64,000 nt of DNA from Nemania diffusa. Lineage: Eukaryota; Ascomycota; Sordariomycetes; Xylariales; Xylariaceae. The first letter of the stretch is position 1, and every line of letters begins with the position of its first letter. The position numbers and the translations under genes are program-made. The stretch spans positions 310,001 to 374,000 of the forward strand of contig JBBPUQ010000007.1 of the NCBI GenBank assembly GCA_038501195.1, given 5' to 3'. The notes under the pieces are model-generated. The model saw only the letters and a program-made list of their open reading frames with translations, was not told where the DNA came from and searched no databases. This document shows, piece by piece, positions 13,100-24,634 of the stretch.

Positions 13100-14057
13100 C
13101 TATTTCGACTGTTCCCCCTTAAGTGCCCGGCTGAATTTGCTATGCTCCCGCAATTTATGACCAAAGGTGATAAATGTGAATGGAATCAGCGCACACAACA
13201 AGCTCAGAAACCCTAGGAGGCTCGTGGCCCATTGAACTCCAAGGCGCCCATATAGCACATCAGTAGAAAGCGGTAGAACCGCCCCTAGAATACTCCTCAA
13301 ACCATTAGCGGCGGCCAGCGCGCTCGATGCAAATATGCCATACACATGAGCCAAGTAGTTGATCAAAGCCACAAAAATCAAGAGAAACCCAATCCCAAAC
13401 GGCAGGCCAGCAAGCGATGGCGCAATCCCGGGTATAGTGTCAGATGAGGGGGTCACAGAGTGAATAGAAGTCCTGTCGCAGCTAGGAAGAAGGGTGTAGT
13501 TAGGGCTCAATAGATAGTCATTGATTCCTGACCTCCTAGATCTATAAGGGAGACCGAAGGTCTCTTATATATAACCACCCTATAGGGTCTTGTTACCTTA
13601 TCACCTGACATATAGATAGCCTAGCCGTCCAAGCAAGCCAGAAGATTGTCGCGGAGAGCAGCGGACCCCCAATGCACGTAAGTGGCAAGCGGCGATACCC
13701 TCTATCTTAGCCCACTCTTTACCTTGAGCCTGGGCGCGTTGGTAAACATGATCGTACCCAAGGTAGACCATAAAGGATAAGAGGGCGCCCACAGCAACTG
13801 TAGTTTAATGTGAGAAAATGTTGATCGTCTTGGGACCGCCTCAACTTACAGGGAAGAAACACCAACCCTGTCTCTCCCGCACTCAGGCAATAAATAACCT
13901 CGTATATGATGGGGTATGCTTTAAAGAAGAGGTAAAATATTGTATATATAAGCGAGCGGTGAAGGCAAGAGAAAAAGCCGATGCTTTCGGTGAAAAGCAT
14001 CTTGACCGGTCCAGCCAATATCTTAGTAAACAAACGATGCCAGTTATGTGTTATGAT
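13100..14057 (-). pseudogene. MFS transporter remnant (C-terminal half, frameshifted and interrupted)
   Basis: The reading begins in the loop before transmembrane helix 7 (FTKILAGPVKMLFTESIGFF, AYPIIYE) and continues into VGALLSFMVYLGYDHVYQRAQ after a conserved-looking intron (about 13855-13807). Near 13699 the frame slips by one base: GAG is followed by G-TAT where an intact codon would be expected, and YRRLPLTCIGGPLLSATIF runs in the next frame. After WLAWTAR (about 13620) the reading is interrupted by ~115-150 bp that matches a repeat at 53.5 kb. It then resumes with TSIHSVTP and LAGLPFGIGFLLIF to the stop at 13100. The first ~280 residues of a normal 12-helix transporter are absent, cut off against the methyltransferase 3' end at 14106. 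Known family: fungal DHA1-type drug/polyamine transporters. Clearly non-functional. Confidence 0.8.
13502..13615 (-). repeat. short dispersed repeat, copy 1 (inserted in MFS pseudogene)
   Basis: Read on the minus strand it contains TGTCAGGTGATAAGGTAAC, GTTATATATA, ACCTTCGGTCTCCCTTA, GATCTAG and TTGAGCCCTA. The same blocks occur in the same order at 53538-53660 on the plus strand, with mostly transition differences and small gaps. It lies between two adjacent transporter coding blocks, so it was probably inserted. It may be a MITE or a solo-LTR fragment. No coding capacity. Confidence 0.6.
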
Positions 14058-14105
14058 CAATCTGCTAGTCCCCGTGAATTAAAAAACTTAGCAATATTCA
14101 TTCGC

Positions 14106-15082
14106 CTATGCCGGGCTTTTCTGGGCTACAAAACGCAGTCTAACGTAATTGACTGTGAACGCTCCATCATGCTGACGCCGTCCAACCCCTTCCAGCACTT
14201 TAACGACCTCCTTGACCGCCGCATCACGCTGTTCTGGAGTGGGAAGTATTTCTAGGAAGTTTGCCCCGAATAGACGAACCCTGCATTGATGCCGCGAGGT
14301 CAATATATGCATCAGTAAGGAGTTCACAGAGATCAATCACTTACCAGCCTTCAATCCCACCCCCGTCTCCCTTAGTAAGCTCCGTCTGTCGCAATTCGAC
14401 TTCCCCTCTCAACCACCTAAATCCCTGCCCCTCGACCAAGTCCTTCATGGCCTCTAAGCTCGGGAACCACCACGGCGAGGCGTTTCTGGCTACGTCGACG
14501 GGAATGCCTTGATGGACGAGGGCTCCGATGATAGCCGCCTGAACCTCGGCCACATTTCCTAGAGCTCCGCACTCGCTAACTAGAAGCCCGCCGGGTTTCA
14601 GGGCGTCAAAACAGCCCTTAATAGCATTTGCCCGTGTGTTTTCATCACGCAATATCCAATGTAGAGCAGCGTTGGAGAAAACCTTGTCGAAGGTGCCAGT
14701 GCACAGACTGGTGTCCTTGTCAAGGTACCGACAGTCCACAACACGGGCATCAAGTGTCGGGTAAGTCTTATTAAACGATTCGATCATGTTGGCCGAGGCA
14801 TCTACGGAAACGATGCGCTTGACCTGTGGTGCAATCCTAGCAGACAAGACTCCCTCCCCACACCCGACATCGAGAATATCATCTGGAAGGCCATGTGAGC
14901 TGGTCTCATCTGCATACGAGGCTCAATTCGAGAAGGGTCTGGGAATAGGTACCCTGCGGCTGCGGGTCTAACCACTGTACGATCTTAGTCGTTAAAGTCG
15001 CCACAAAGGGGGCAACTTTAGTGCCATAGGCGTCAGCTGACCAGATGTCGGTCTTTCCTACGTCTGCAGTTTTCGATGTCAT
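14106..15082 (-). CDS. class I SAM-dependent methyltransferase, 280 aa
   Basis: Exons 15082-14953, 14882-14345 and 14280-14106 (843 nt). The first acceptor was chosen because it gives the uninterrupted motif I context QWLDPQPQDDILDVGCGEG; other AGs insert extra residues. Motif I (DVGCGEG) is near residue 50. It is followed by the acidic ribose-binding end of strand 2 (VSVDASANMI), motif II-like ARVVDCRYLD, and FDKVFSNAALHWI, the signature of small-molecule methyltransferases related to UbiE and trans-aconitate types. The LKPGGLLVSECG motif III is present. The C terminus is short (LPTPEQRDAAVKEVVKVL). Substrate unknown. It is divergent from the DUF3445 gene. Confidence 0.85.
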
Positions 15083-15914
15083 ATTCTCTAACGTAATATT
15101 ATGTATGAATGTGAGAGATGATGCTGAGACTCATGCGATTCGATCCCCGCTGTAACGTTGCCAGGACTCAGCACGGGGTGTTAGCTTTTTGTATTCTGGT
15201 TTCAGTTTGAACGAAAGACGCGGGTGCGGAAATCGGCGGCTGCGGAAATGTAGGTTTCTTTCCTCAAACCAGTCGGGGCTTTTCACAACATTGGGCTGGT
15301 TACCTACCTGACGTCATATCAGATCAGTATGTGAGACTTGACTAAGGTACCTACGCGTGGGCATGCAGATCGTGTAGATCATACTTTTAAAACGTTAAAT
15401 TTACGGTTAAAGAACGGTTCCGTCTATAACAAAAATATTAAACATAAGGACTTTCCTATTAGTGGAAAGGAAAAAGTTATCACTCTCAGTTGACCAATAA
15501 GTAGGTTTAAGGGGTAAAATATATTAATTTCTGATATGTATAAAATTATTAAATAAGTAGAGTTTATAGTTGATTAGAAAACTTTCGCTGTCATAAATCA
15601 TGTTATAGATGCTAGGAGTTCATAGTTAAGATCGGAATGAAAGCTAAACCAGAGGTTAAAATCACATCCTTGAATACAGGCAGTGCAGCTCTACAATCAT
15701 TTATTCGTACCCTCGTGCTGCGTTGCATAAGTAATACTATAGTCATGAAGCTACCGAGTACAAGTTAGTTGCTCAGGGCTGTCATGCGTATTACGTTGGA
15801 ATCTATGCGTACTTAATATGTACGATGCCCCCTCGTTTTCGCTTTTTTTCTATGTCTTCTTCTTTTTTCAGGCTTAAAGAGAGCAACCTTCATTTCCCTA
15901 CTCTATATCTCGCG
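15083..15914. promoter_or_regulatory. divergent intergenic region
   Basis: 832 bp between two outward-facing starts, AT-rich around 15370-15600. It contains both promoters. I see no separate gene. The frame from 15825 is only an upstream extension of the next gene. Confidence 0.4.
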
Positions 15915-17281
15915 ATGTTGCAAGCACTTTACGAAAACCTCTCCTATTTAGGGACACTGGGGTTTTTCTTAGCCTCGCTGCTTCTCGTACTTTCGCGATT
16001 CCCCAATGCCTTCACACAGAACATCCCCAAGGAACCAACTACCAAGAGGCATCTAGACCAAGAAATCAAGCCTCTATGGGGCTTCGACTTCCGAAAGACT
16101 GATCCTATCAAGTACCAACCATACAAGACCCAGGGTCATGTTACCATGGGTGGGGCGCCTCGGGACACAAAGATTCGAACTTTCAACATGCTGACTTTCT
16201 ACTAGGAATTCAAAAACGAGTTCGCTCAGACTGGATCCGCATAGATCGTGGTTATCTTGCCCGTATCCAAGAGCGGCTACCCTTGATCAAAAATAAGCCC
16301 GAGCTTACAATCGGAACCGGCGAGAAAGTCAATCCCGCGATCCAAGAGTTGTACGAGGAAATCATGGTCAAGTACTTGCCAGCTAGGTATCCGACTATGT
16401 TCCAAGCTCGAGGAAATATTGTCGAGAACTTAGCTACAGGGACTACCTACCCGTTGACCACCATCGGAGTTACCCATGCTCAAATGTTAGCTTATATGGG
16501 AGAGAATGTTGAAGTGAGTGTCTAATTCTCTTGAGTTTCCTAGAAATATTTACCGTGAAGAGTTAGAGAGTTAGAGATACTCAAAGCGTCATCGCTCTCG
16601 CCGTCATAGTTGTCTTTGCTTACCTCCTAACCTCGTTTAAAAGTTTCCATGGTTACTAATACTACTGTCTATAAAAGGAAGATTTCTACTTTATGTGCCC
16701 AGACCCCGACGGTCAATATCGGCTTCAGGGCTATATCGCATGCTTCCCTGGCGGCTTTCTCAGTCCAGCTCGAGTCGGCGAGTCTGTACGAGAAATCCAC
16801 CAACCGGTTCCGGGTTATGAGAGGAAACTTGGACTAAGCGTAGATCGATACTTCACTCGAATGGAGCCAGGGGACTTCATCGGTCGGATGAACGTAAGGT
16901 ACTCTTCAAGATCATTAAGCCCCTTTTTATTAATTTGGAGATAAGTGGTCTTTACAAGTGGACGGAGCCGACTTGTTCCGCACCGATGGCAACAACTACT
17001 ACCCAGGCGCCGAAGATGTGTTCTCGGAAACGAAAAATGACCCCTCGCTCGACGAGTGTTTCCTGCGCGTAGAGCACCAGACTCTTACCAAGCTGCCGCG
17101 TACCAGCGCCGTCATATTTACGGTGCGGTCATATATGACTCCGCTCCACCAAGTCAAAGCCGAGGGTGATGGAAAAGCGCTTGCTCAGGCTATCGAGTCG
17201 ATGCCAGAAGGACTTGGCCATTACAAGATGCGTCAGTTTTGGGGATCAAAAGTTCTCCCATGGTTGGTGGAAAGTGTCTAA
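15915..17281 (+). CDS. DUF3445 protein (haem-dependent oxidative N-demethylase-like), 364 aa
   Basis: Exons 15915-16149, 16206-16513, 16678-16893 and 16946-17281 sum to exactly 365 codons. The ATG at 15915 was preferred over 15825 because it starts just before an N-terminal membrane helix (LGTLGFFLASLLLVLSRFP), which likely anchors the protein to the ER or another membrane. The body carries DUF3445 hallmarks: SDWIRIDRGYLARI, YPTMFQ, FMCPDPDGQYRLQGYIACFPGGF with IHQPVPGYE, RMNWSLQVDGADLF, and the C-terminal ECFLRVEHQTLTKLPRTSAVIFTVRSYM. In bacteria the homologous fold is the alpha subunit of a haem-dependent N-demethylase; the role in fungi is uncharacterised. It is intact. Confidence 0.85.
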
Positions 17282-18928
17282 GCAGCTGTTTACAGAGCTG
17301 CACTACCTAGGTTAGCGGCAGCAAAATAACTTTAGTATTGAATGTTACAGATTTCATCAATATTCAATTCACAAGGTAGTGAAGAAAAGGGGCATCTATG
17401 GCCTACCGGCGCCTGGCAACGTAGATTATTGTAGCTTTGAATTCCATATTAGGAATTTCATTCTATAAGAAGAATAAGCTTAAGGGTGCATTAGCAAGAT
17501 GAATAGTTTATTTTAGTCTCGACTGCACTTTGCTTCAGTAAATCACGTATAAAGCAAACTGGGATGAAGACAATAATAAGACTTTTCATTAACCTCAAAT
17601 TTTATACGCCGTATACTCAATTAAGTGTCCTCGGTAGACCTAAGAATACATTGTATCACTCCATATGTCGCATGGATCGCAACATAGACCTTCGTAATTT
17701 GCCGCACTTAATGAATCACCGACCTTCTTATGACGCAACTACGTGTAACTCTACTTAAGGCTAAGGCAAGGATGGGCCGCGGTTTCAAGTCGTGGGGTTT
17801 CTTTCAAGCAGCTACTGTTGTTGCTATTCAAGTAGAAGTGATACCCAGTGATGGCGATATGACCTTCGCCTTAATTACGATCGACAGTTAACGCCATTGA
17901 TGGTGAGGCCACCTTGAGCTTGTATGATCTAGCACGATGCTAGCATATAGGAAAACACCTGGTCGGTCATTTTACGCCTTATCTTTGCCACCTCAAAGCC
18001 ACTGCGCTAGGAGCATCAAGGTCCGAGCAAGCCCTTGACATCGGCCCCTCCGCTAACAACGGCTAGCACCGAGACATCGACGTGGAGTTAGCTCTCCACC
18101 CTTCTCGAGTTGCGGGAAAGATAGTAAATAGCAGTCGCCTAGCTCAGATGAAGGCAGTGGAAGTACCCGGCGCTATCTCTATATTAAGCAAGTGATGAGT
18201 ACCACAGACTTAGCACAAGCAGATAACCATACCCACAGGACAATGCTCGTAATAAACGTGGAGACAGTAGCTCGAAATACGATGAACGCCAGTGCCACGC
18301 GCCGGGGCCATTTAGATCACTAGCGCAATCACTCAATTCATGGGATTCTAGACCGCTTCCATAGCCTGGTTCCTCGGCAGCATATGCGTGAGGCTCAAAC
18401 CCCCTTCGCTCTGACGTCAATTAATGTGCTACAGTATAGCACTGGGGGGTGATAAGAACAATCGCGTGCCTGCCGATGATTGAATTCCGTTGTCCCTGTC
18501 TGCTTTACCATGCGTATAATTACGGGCGGTTAAATCGCGTGATGATATTCCCATTCTAGTTCTAATTACTATCTATCTATATTTTGACTTATTTTAGAAT
18601 TGAGTCTAGGCGAAGTATACTTATCGCAAAAAGCTAGTAGGGGTGGTCACGCAAAGGCGTGTCCGTCATCTAATTATGACCTAATCGAGCCCCCAAATGG
18701 CTTCTCTACTATGTAGAAAAATCGTAAATAGAGAATACCAATGATTGAGTATCGGCGGCAGTGACGAAGGATCATGGAGCAGGTATTCCAAAACAGGCAA
18801 AAGTCCGAACGCCGGTGCATGAACCCCAGCTGCCGTTTTCTCACCAGCGATAACCTCACCTCCACCATGAACTCTGAATCACGGCACTGCGGCGTTTCTT
18901 GCTTGGGATCTAAATCTACATCCTTAAA
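17282..18928. other. intergenic interval without recognised gene
   Basis: 1.65 kb. Frames at 17564-17758 (plus) and 18184-18420 (minus, no ATG) have no recognisable content. The minus frame 18674-18982 is antisense to the first exon of the next gene. Confidence 0.4.
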
Positions 18929-21025
18929 ATGCTTAGGCGCATCGTCTTCGGATCTAGCCTCTTCGGCTTCACGCTCGCGCAACTCCCTCCTCGGCCTGCG
19001 GGGATAACAGTGTTACAGTCAAAGTTTCACGAGAATGTCACAATCTCATTCAAGGAGGTACTGATCTGAGCACGCCAATTTAATCAATCTATCGTCGGAG
19101 CCGTACGCTAATACGATATCCCGACAGCCAGAAATCTGCGAGACAACGCCCGGAGTGAAGTCTTACTCCGGCTACGTCCATCTTCCGCCCGGTTTCCTCG
19201 ACGATGGACCGAACGGGGAGAAGCAAGACTACCCCATCAACACGTAAGTCTCCGTCGCAAGCCTGCCTCATTCCACCCGCGCGCTCATGCATGCGGCTCA
19301 ATCAGATTCTTCTGGTTCTTCGAGGCTCGCAAGAACGCTGCCAACGCCCCCTTGGCTATATGGCTGAACGGAGGACCGGGCGGCTCATCGATGATGGGAC
19401 TACTGGAAGAGAACGGCCCTTGCTTCGTCGGGCCAGACTCTCAGTCCACCTACCTCAATCCCTGGAGTTGGAACAATGAAGTGAATATGCTCTACATCGA
19501 CCAGCCAACACAGGTCGGGTTCTCATACGACGAGCTCATAAACGGTACGGCCACCGTAAGCGAGGATGGCGAAGGCTTCGAAGTGAAGCCTGCAGACTTC
19601 AGCAACGGCGTTCCGGAATCCAATATGACGTACCACGTTGGCACCTTCAGCAGTCAGCGAATTACTCAGACCGCCAATAGCACTGCGCAGGCGGCGCACG
19701 CGTTCTGGCACTTCGCTCAGACTTGGTTCGCCGAGTTCCCGCACTATAAGCCAGCAGACGACCGCATTAGTCTATGGGCCGAGAGCTACGGCGGGCACTA
19801 CGGGCCCGGGTTCTTTCACTTTCTGCAGCAGCAGAATGACAAGATCGCCAATGGAAGTTCTACGGAGAAAGGGGCACACTACCTCCACCTAGATACCCTG
19901 GGTATCATCGACGGGTTGCTAGACATGGTAGTCCAGCACGAGAGCTTCATATCATTCCCATACAATAACGTACGTAATCCCCAAATCCTATCACCGTAAT
20001 AGTCCAAGCGGACATTTTGTCGACAGCATGCTAACACGGGCGTGAAGACGTACGGCATACAAGCCTACAACAAGACCCTCTATGAGGAAATGATGTACAA
20101 CTGGACGCGCCCAGATGGCTGCAAAACCAAAGTCCAAGCCTGCCAGGACTCAATGAAAGGCAAGGAGCCGCAATTTCTCTCGCTTTCCACCACGCGAGGC
20201 GCGAACCTCACACAACCCTGCACCGCCGCAGCAATGGCCTGCGCCATGGGCGACTGGGGGCGCTACCTGCGCCTCGACCACGGCTGGTACGACATCGCGC
20301 ACCCCAAGCACGACCCCTTCCCGCCGCCACACATGCACGGCTACCTCCGCCAAGCCACCGTGCTCTCCGCGCTCGGCGTGCCCGTAAACCACACAGCCGA
20401 GTCACACGCCGTAGGCTCCAGCTTTGACGGCACCTTCGACATGATCCACGGCGGGTTCCTCTCCGCCGTGGCCGACCTGCTCGACGGCGGCGTGAAAGTA
20501 CACCTGGTCTACGGCGACCGCGACTACGCGTGCAACTGGGTGGGCGGCGAGGCGGCCTCTCTCGCCGTGCCGTGGTCGCGCGCCGACGCCTTCGCCGAGG
20601 CGGGGTACGAGGCGCTCCTCGCGCCCGCTCCTCACGCGGATGCCGGTGGGCAGCGCAGCAGCAGCGAGTTCGCGGGTCTCACGCGGCAGGTGGGCAATTT
20701 CTCCTTCACGCGCGTGTTCCAGGCCGGGCACGAGGTGCCCTCGTACGCGCCGGCGGCGGCGCACGCCATCTTCGCGCGCGCGACGTTCAACCGGGACATC
20801 GCGACCGGGCGCGTGGCGGTGACGGATGAGCTGGTGACCGTGGGACCGAGGGATACGTGGGCTGTGCGGAACACGCCGCCTGAGTGGCCGCGGCCGAGGT
20901 GCTATGTTCTCAAGCCGGAGTCGTGTTTGCCGGAGGTGTGGGAGGTGGTGGTGAAGGGGACGGCTGTTGTGAAGGATTGGTTTGTTGTTGATGATGAGAT
21001 CGACGAGGACGTTGGCGAACTATGA
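18929..21025 (+). CDS. secreted serine carboxypeptidase, peptidase family S10, 635 aa
   Basis: Exons 18929-19057, 19128-19243, 19306-19969 and 20027-21025 (1,908 nt). The ATG at 18929 opens a signal peptide ([19 protein letters not shown], about 18 residues). It continues into the typical N-terminal [12 protein letters not shown] strand and [10 protein letters not shown]. Oxyanion loop NGGPGGSSM is at ~103-111 (most relatives have GGPGSSS). The catalytic triad is Ser242 in WAESYGG, Asp469 in GDRDYACNW and His537 in AGHEVP. Several N-glycosylation sequons are present. Role: extracellular or vacuolar removal of C-terminal residues from peptides. The last exon is markedly GC-rich compared with its flanks. 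Confidence 0.93.
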
Positions 21026-21337
21026 GATGATAACGGCATTTTTAATGCAATCAGAGATATAGCTAACAGCACATTATCCTATACAATTAGTTTTATTTTA
21101 AAGAAGCTTTGTTGGAAACTGATATCCCATTAAACGTTCTAGGGGAGAACGGCTCAAATTCAGTCACCCATCTCAGCCATCTCAGCCACCTTAGTACGTC
21201 ATAGTGTGGCTAAAAACATTCCCAGCTTTAATTATATAGTGACTCAAGACGCCGCCTTAGAACCTAAAAGGACATATCAAAGACATGAGAGGGAGAAAAA
21301 AAAAAGTATAAAATTGTTAAAAAAAAGACGAAGTCCA
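21026..21337. other. short intergenic spacer
   Basis: 3' flank of the carboxypeptidase and of the tRNA gene. Nothing else seen. Confidence 0.4.
21319..21326 (-). terminator. RNA polymerase III terminator of tRNA-Gln
   Basis: A run of eight T on the minus strand, 11 nt after the tRNA 3' end. Confidence 0.7.
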
Positions 21338-21409
21338 AGGTCTCCCTGGGAATCGAACCCAGATTAGTGGAATCAGAATCCACTGTGATAACCATTACAC
21401 TAGGAAACC
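21338..21409 (-). tRNA. tRNA-Gln (anticodon CTG)
   Basis: 72 nt, without intron. The seven-base acceptor stem GGTTTCC/GGAGACC pairs with one G-T wobble. D-arm sequence GTGTAATGGTTATCAC is present. The anticodon stem GTGGA/TCCAC encloses the loop TTCTGAT, giving anticodon CTG (reads CAG, Gln). The T arm is CTGGG-TTCGATT-CCCAG. Both internal promoter boxes are present, and the layout matches eukaryotic tRNA-Gln. CCA is not encoded, as expected. Confidence 0.95.
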
Positions 21410-22153
21410 AGATCAGAATGCTATTGCTTCGTGATTGGATGCTAGTAAGTGGCACACTAGGCTTTATATTCCGCATGCCGGAAAGGCATCGGCACAAAAG
21501 CGGGGACATGATATACAGCCCTAAAACTGACAAATAGGAATTCAACTACCTATCTAACTTATTACCTAACTTCGATAACTAATCCTGACTTCAATTCTAT
21601 TCCTTCTTTAAATTTATTCATTATGCGCGTGTATTCCTTTTATCTAACCGCCTTCGGATACAGCTTCAACTACGTACCTATGTATGAAGCACCTATACCT
21701 CCCCTGATTATAGATGTTACGCCTGCATAGTACGTATCCTATTAAGGTTGTATTCTCTGGGCAGTACAGACCTACATGTAGGTGAGCGGGAGGAATTTAC
21801 AATTAGGGTTAGGTTCGATCCGTAACTGCGCTAAATGGTTGCAACCTTTTACCTCATCTGGTAATAGCCGGAGAATAACGATTAAGCTATTCAGGCCACT
21901 TCACGAAGTCATTTTACAAGACCAAGAAATACGAGAGGGACAAATTGATGTAAAATGCGCCGACCAATAAAGTCAAACGCTCGAATTTTTATTCACCATC
22001 TAGCTCACCATCTTCGATCCCAAAGCGGGACCTAGACAGCTAGCTATACTAACTAAAACCTCCCAAATCAAACGAACCAACCAACCAACCAATTAGTCCA
22101 GTTTTCCGCTCAATCAATTACTCCACCATTTCCCAAAATCGCGCGCGACCCGT
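21410..22153. other. intergenic interval without recognised gene
   Basis: 744 bp between the tRNA and the protease 3' end. Contains (AACC)n-like low complexity near 22075-22095. The frame 21782-21970 has no recognisable features. Confidence 0.4.
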
Positions 22154-23466
22154 TTAGGTAGACTTGTTGGCCCAGCCGATGCGGGGGGTGCTGGCGTCGA
22201 AGACGACGTAGGCGGCCTTGAGGGCGACGTCGCCGAAGATGTTGATGCCGATGCCGCTGCTGGACTGCAGGCCGCCGAAGCAGGTGGTGCTGGAGTAGGG
22301 GGCGTAGTTGAGGTAGGAGCCGGGGATGACGATGCGGGCGGTGCCGACGCCGAAGGTGAAGGTGGGCAGGGTGGCGGAGCAGGGGAAGACGTAGCCGCCG
22401 GCCGCGCTGTTGCTCTTGGCGCCCGAGACGGTGGCCCAGTAGGCGCTGACGATGGCGGTGGGCAGGTAGAGCAGGGTCGTGCCGGTGTCGGCGATGCCGT
22501 CGATGCTGGTCGACTTGAAGGCCGCGGTGCCGACGGCGTAGCCGGACGAGGTGAACTCCCAGAAGCCCTGGCTGGTGCTGATGCTGGCGTAGGTCAGGGC
22601 ACCGGTGTACTTGGTGGTGTCAATGTAACCGAAGTCGTAGGTGCCGGCTGGGAAGGAAGTAACAGTTAGTCGAATAGCTCGAATCAATCATAGCCGTTGA
22701 GGACGGGAGGGAGGAGAGAAAGGATTGCGGGCTTGGAAATCGGGCTAAACTTACGAACGCCACCAGCCTTGAAGTCAACGGCGAAGATGGGGGAGTTGAG
22801 GCTGGCCTTGATGTTGTCGAACCACGTCTTCTGCGCGGTGGGGGTGACGGTGTTCAGGCTGCTGAAAGCAAGACCGAGGAGACCGTCGAGGTCGCTCTCG
22901 CTGGTGAAAGAGCTGGAGACGGTCTGGGCGGACTCGACGGCCTGGGCGGCGACCGAGAGACCACCGATGGTGACAACGTCGGTGTAGACGATACCGCTGG
23001 AAGAGCTTCCGTCACCGTAGGCGATGGACCACTTGGCGTTGGTGATCTTCTTGGCGGTGCTGCTCTTGGCCGGGGCGTACTGGGTCTGGCCGTCGACGTA
23101 GCGGGCGCTGGTGTCGGTGCTGAAGACCCAGAGATCGGAGGAACCGGTGTCGAAGTCGAGGTTGAGGACCTGGGCCGGCGTGCCGATGGAGACGGGGGTC
23201 AGCCACTCGGAGTCGTACTCCTGGGGGTTGGTGGCGACGGAGCCGGTGCTGCGCTTGGTGGACCAGCCGAGGCTGGCGGCGAGCTCAGCAGGGACGGGGC
23301 GGCCAAACTTGAGGTAGGTCTTGGCAATCTCCGAGGGACCGTGGCGCTTGAAGTTCGCGTTGCGAACCTGGTTGACGGTGAACTGGCCCGGCTGGGGAGC
23401 AGGGACAGCGGCGACAGCGCCAACGAAGGCGCTGACGAGCGCCAGAGTGCTAGGAGTAGGAATCAT
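22154..23466 (-). CDS. secreted aspartic protease (family A1, penicillopepsin/endothiapepsin type), 401 aa
   Basis: Exons 23466-22755 and 22647-22154. The intron 22648-22754 has GTAAGT and CAG, and the split codon restores [12 protein letters not shown]. Signal peptide ~1-20 ([12 protein letters not shown]). A basic propeptide ends near KR at 71-72, so mature enzyme probably starts at ~73. The flap segment [14 protein letters not shown] is present. Catalytic aspartates are Asp106 in [10 protein letters not shown] and Asp291 in [10 protein letters not shown]. The C-terminal disulphide Cys pair is present ([15 protein letters not shown]). It acts as an acid endopeptidase outside the cell. The coding region is strongly GC3-biased (many CTG/GTC/ACC codons), suggesting high expression. 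It is complete. Confidence 0.95.
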
Positions 23467-24256
23467 CTTGCCAGGTCGGAGACTGAGGTAGGAATGGTGA
23501 GGAGGAGTGGTTGGTGGTGGTGGTGAGAGACAAAAACCTCATCATCATCGGGGTGAATCTGAGGTTTATATATTGGCGAGCCTCGCGAGGCATTATGCAG
23601 AGCAGCCAGCTAGCTGACCCATATCGCGAGCTCAATGAGGTAGGAGATCGGCATCTCGTCGCCCGCCACCATAGCTACCGGATGATAAGCTCATTTTCGG
23701 ATAAACAAGATTGCTACTACACGGCCGCATGCCAAGAGAGGCAGGCCATGATGGCATCTCTACCAACGAGGGGCTTCCTATGGGCGCGCGCCCGCCTTCG
23801 CAGCACCATCCATCTGCTGTGTGAAACAACACATGAACACATGACCCCCTGCACCAATCTCTCGTAACGTGCATACAGGGCACGACAAATTGAATGGGGC
23901 CCAATCAAGCGTCCGACGCCATGCTAGAGACTAATAGGTGTTATCAGATGTCAAGGCAGTTCGCGTTGATTGCCGGCCATTCGCCACTTTTCGGCCTTCT
24001 ACACTTGGCTTGGCTCCCTCGACGTGCCAATCACTAGCAGCGAAGCCGCTGTGGAGAACTGATGTAGGTAATCAAGTAGGGTGATGTCGACATCTAGGGG
24101 GCAGGGGTCTGGTTGGGGCGGATCCCGCCGATTCAAGTATGCAAAAGCCGTGATAACAGGGGGGGAACGCTATTTCGACCTCCTGTGAGGATATCTTGAA
24201 ACGCCATGTCTTCGCAGGGCAGGTGAGTGCGATACGAGCGCGGCCGTGCCTAATCC

Positions 24257-24634
24257 TTAGTCGATTGCTTCTCGTGATGCATCATGATCGACGAGAGCGC
24301 ACGTTATCGACCCTGCCAAGTGAAGAACAAGCTTCCACCCCAGATCTTGGTCCTCTTGGCTAGACGGCCAAGAAGGGACCGTACAGTTCTTGGTAGCATC
24401 TGGGATTCTAGGCGGCGACGACTGCCTCCCTCCAAGTTGCGTTGGCGTGCGATTGGGGCGATCAGGGTCCGTCTGCGGTACATCGCGCATCCTCAGCTTG
24501 GCAAGGTCTTGAAGCTCATGCGCTGGCTGGGCCGTGAGGCTCTCTCTCAGCTTCTCGATGTTGGCACCTTCTCTTTGGGTGCTTCTTCGAGAGCGCGCGA
24601 TGTAACACTTGGGCCGCCGGGGCCGGATATCCAT
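24257..24634 (-). CDS. hypothetical ORF, 125 aa (doubtful)
   Basis: ATG-initiated frame with fairly GC-ending codons and a charged, Pro-rich, probably disordered product (KLRESLTAQPAHELQDLAKL; DVPQTDPDRPNRTPTQLGG). No domain, signal peptide or intron seen. A longer antisense frame (24284-24727) overlaps it, so coding status is unresolved. Confidence 0.22.
   Translation of the reverse strand: MDIRPRRPKCYIARSRRSTQREGANIEKLRESLTAQPAHELQDLAKLRMRDVPQTDPDRPNRTPTQLGGRQSSPPRIPDATKNCTVPSWPSSQEDQDLGWKLVLHLAGSITCALVDHDASREAID

Noticed and set aside
14883..14952. Shorter 43-nt first intron in the methyltransferase
   Set aside because: It would insert extra residues before motif I; the acceptor at 14883 gives the uninterrupted QPQDDILDVGCGEG.
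18674..18982. Minus-strand ORF with acidic/basic composition
   Set aside because: It is antisense to the signal-peptide exon of the serine carboxypeptidase and shows no domain.
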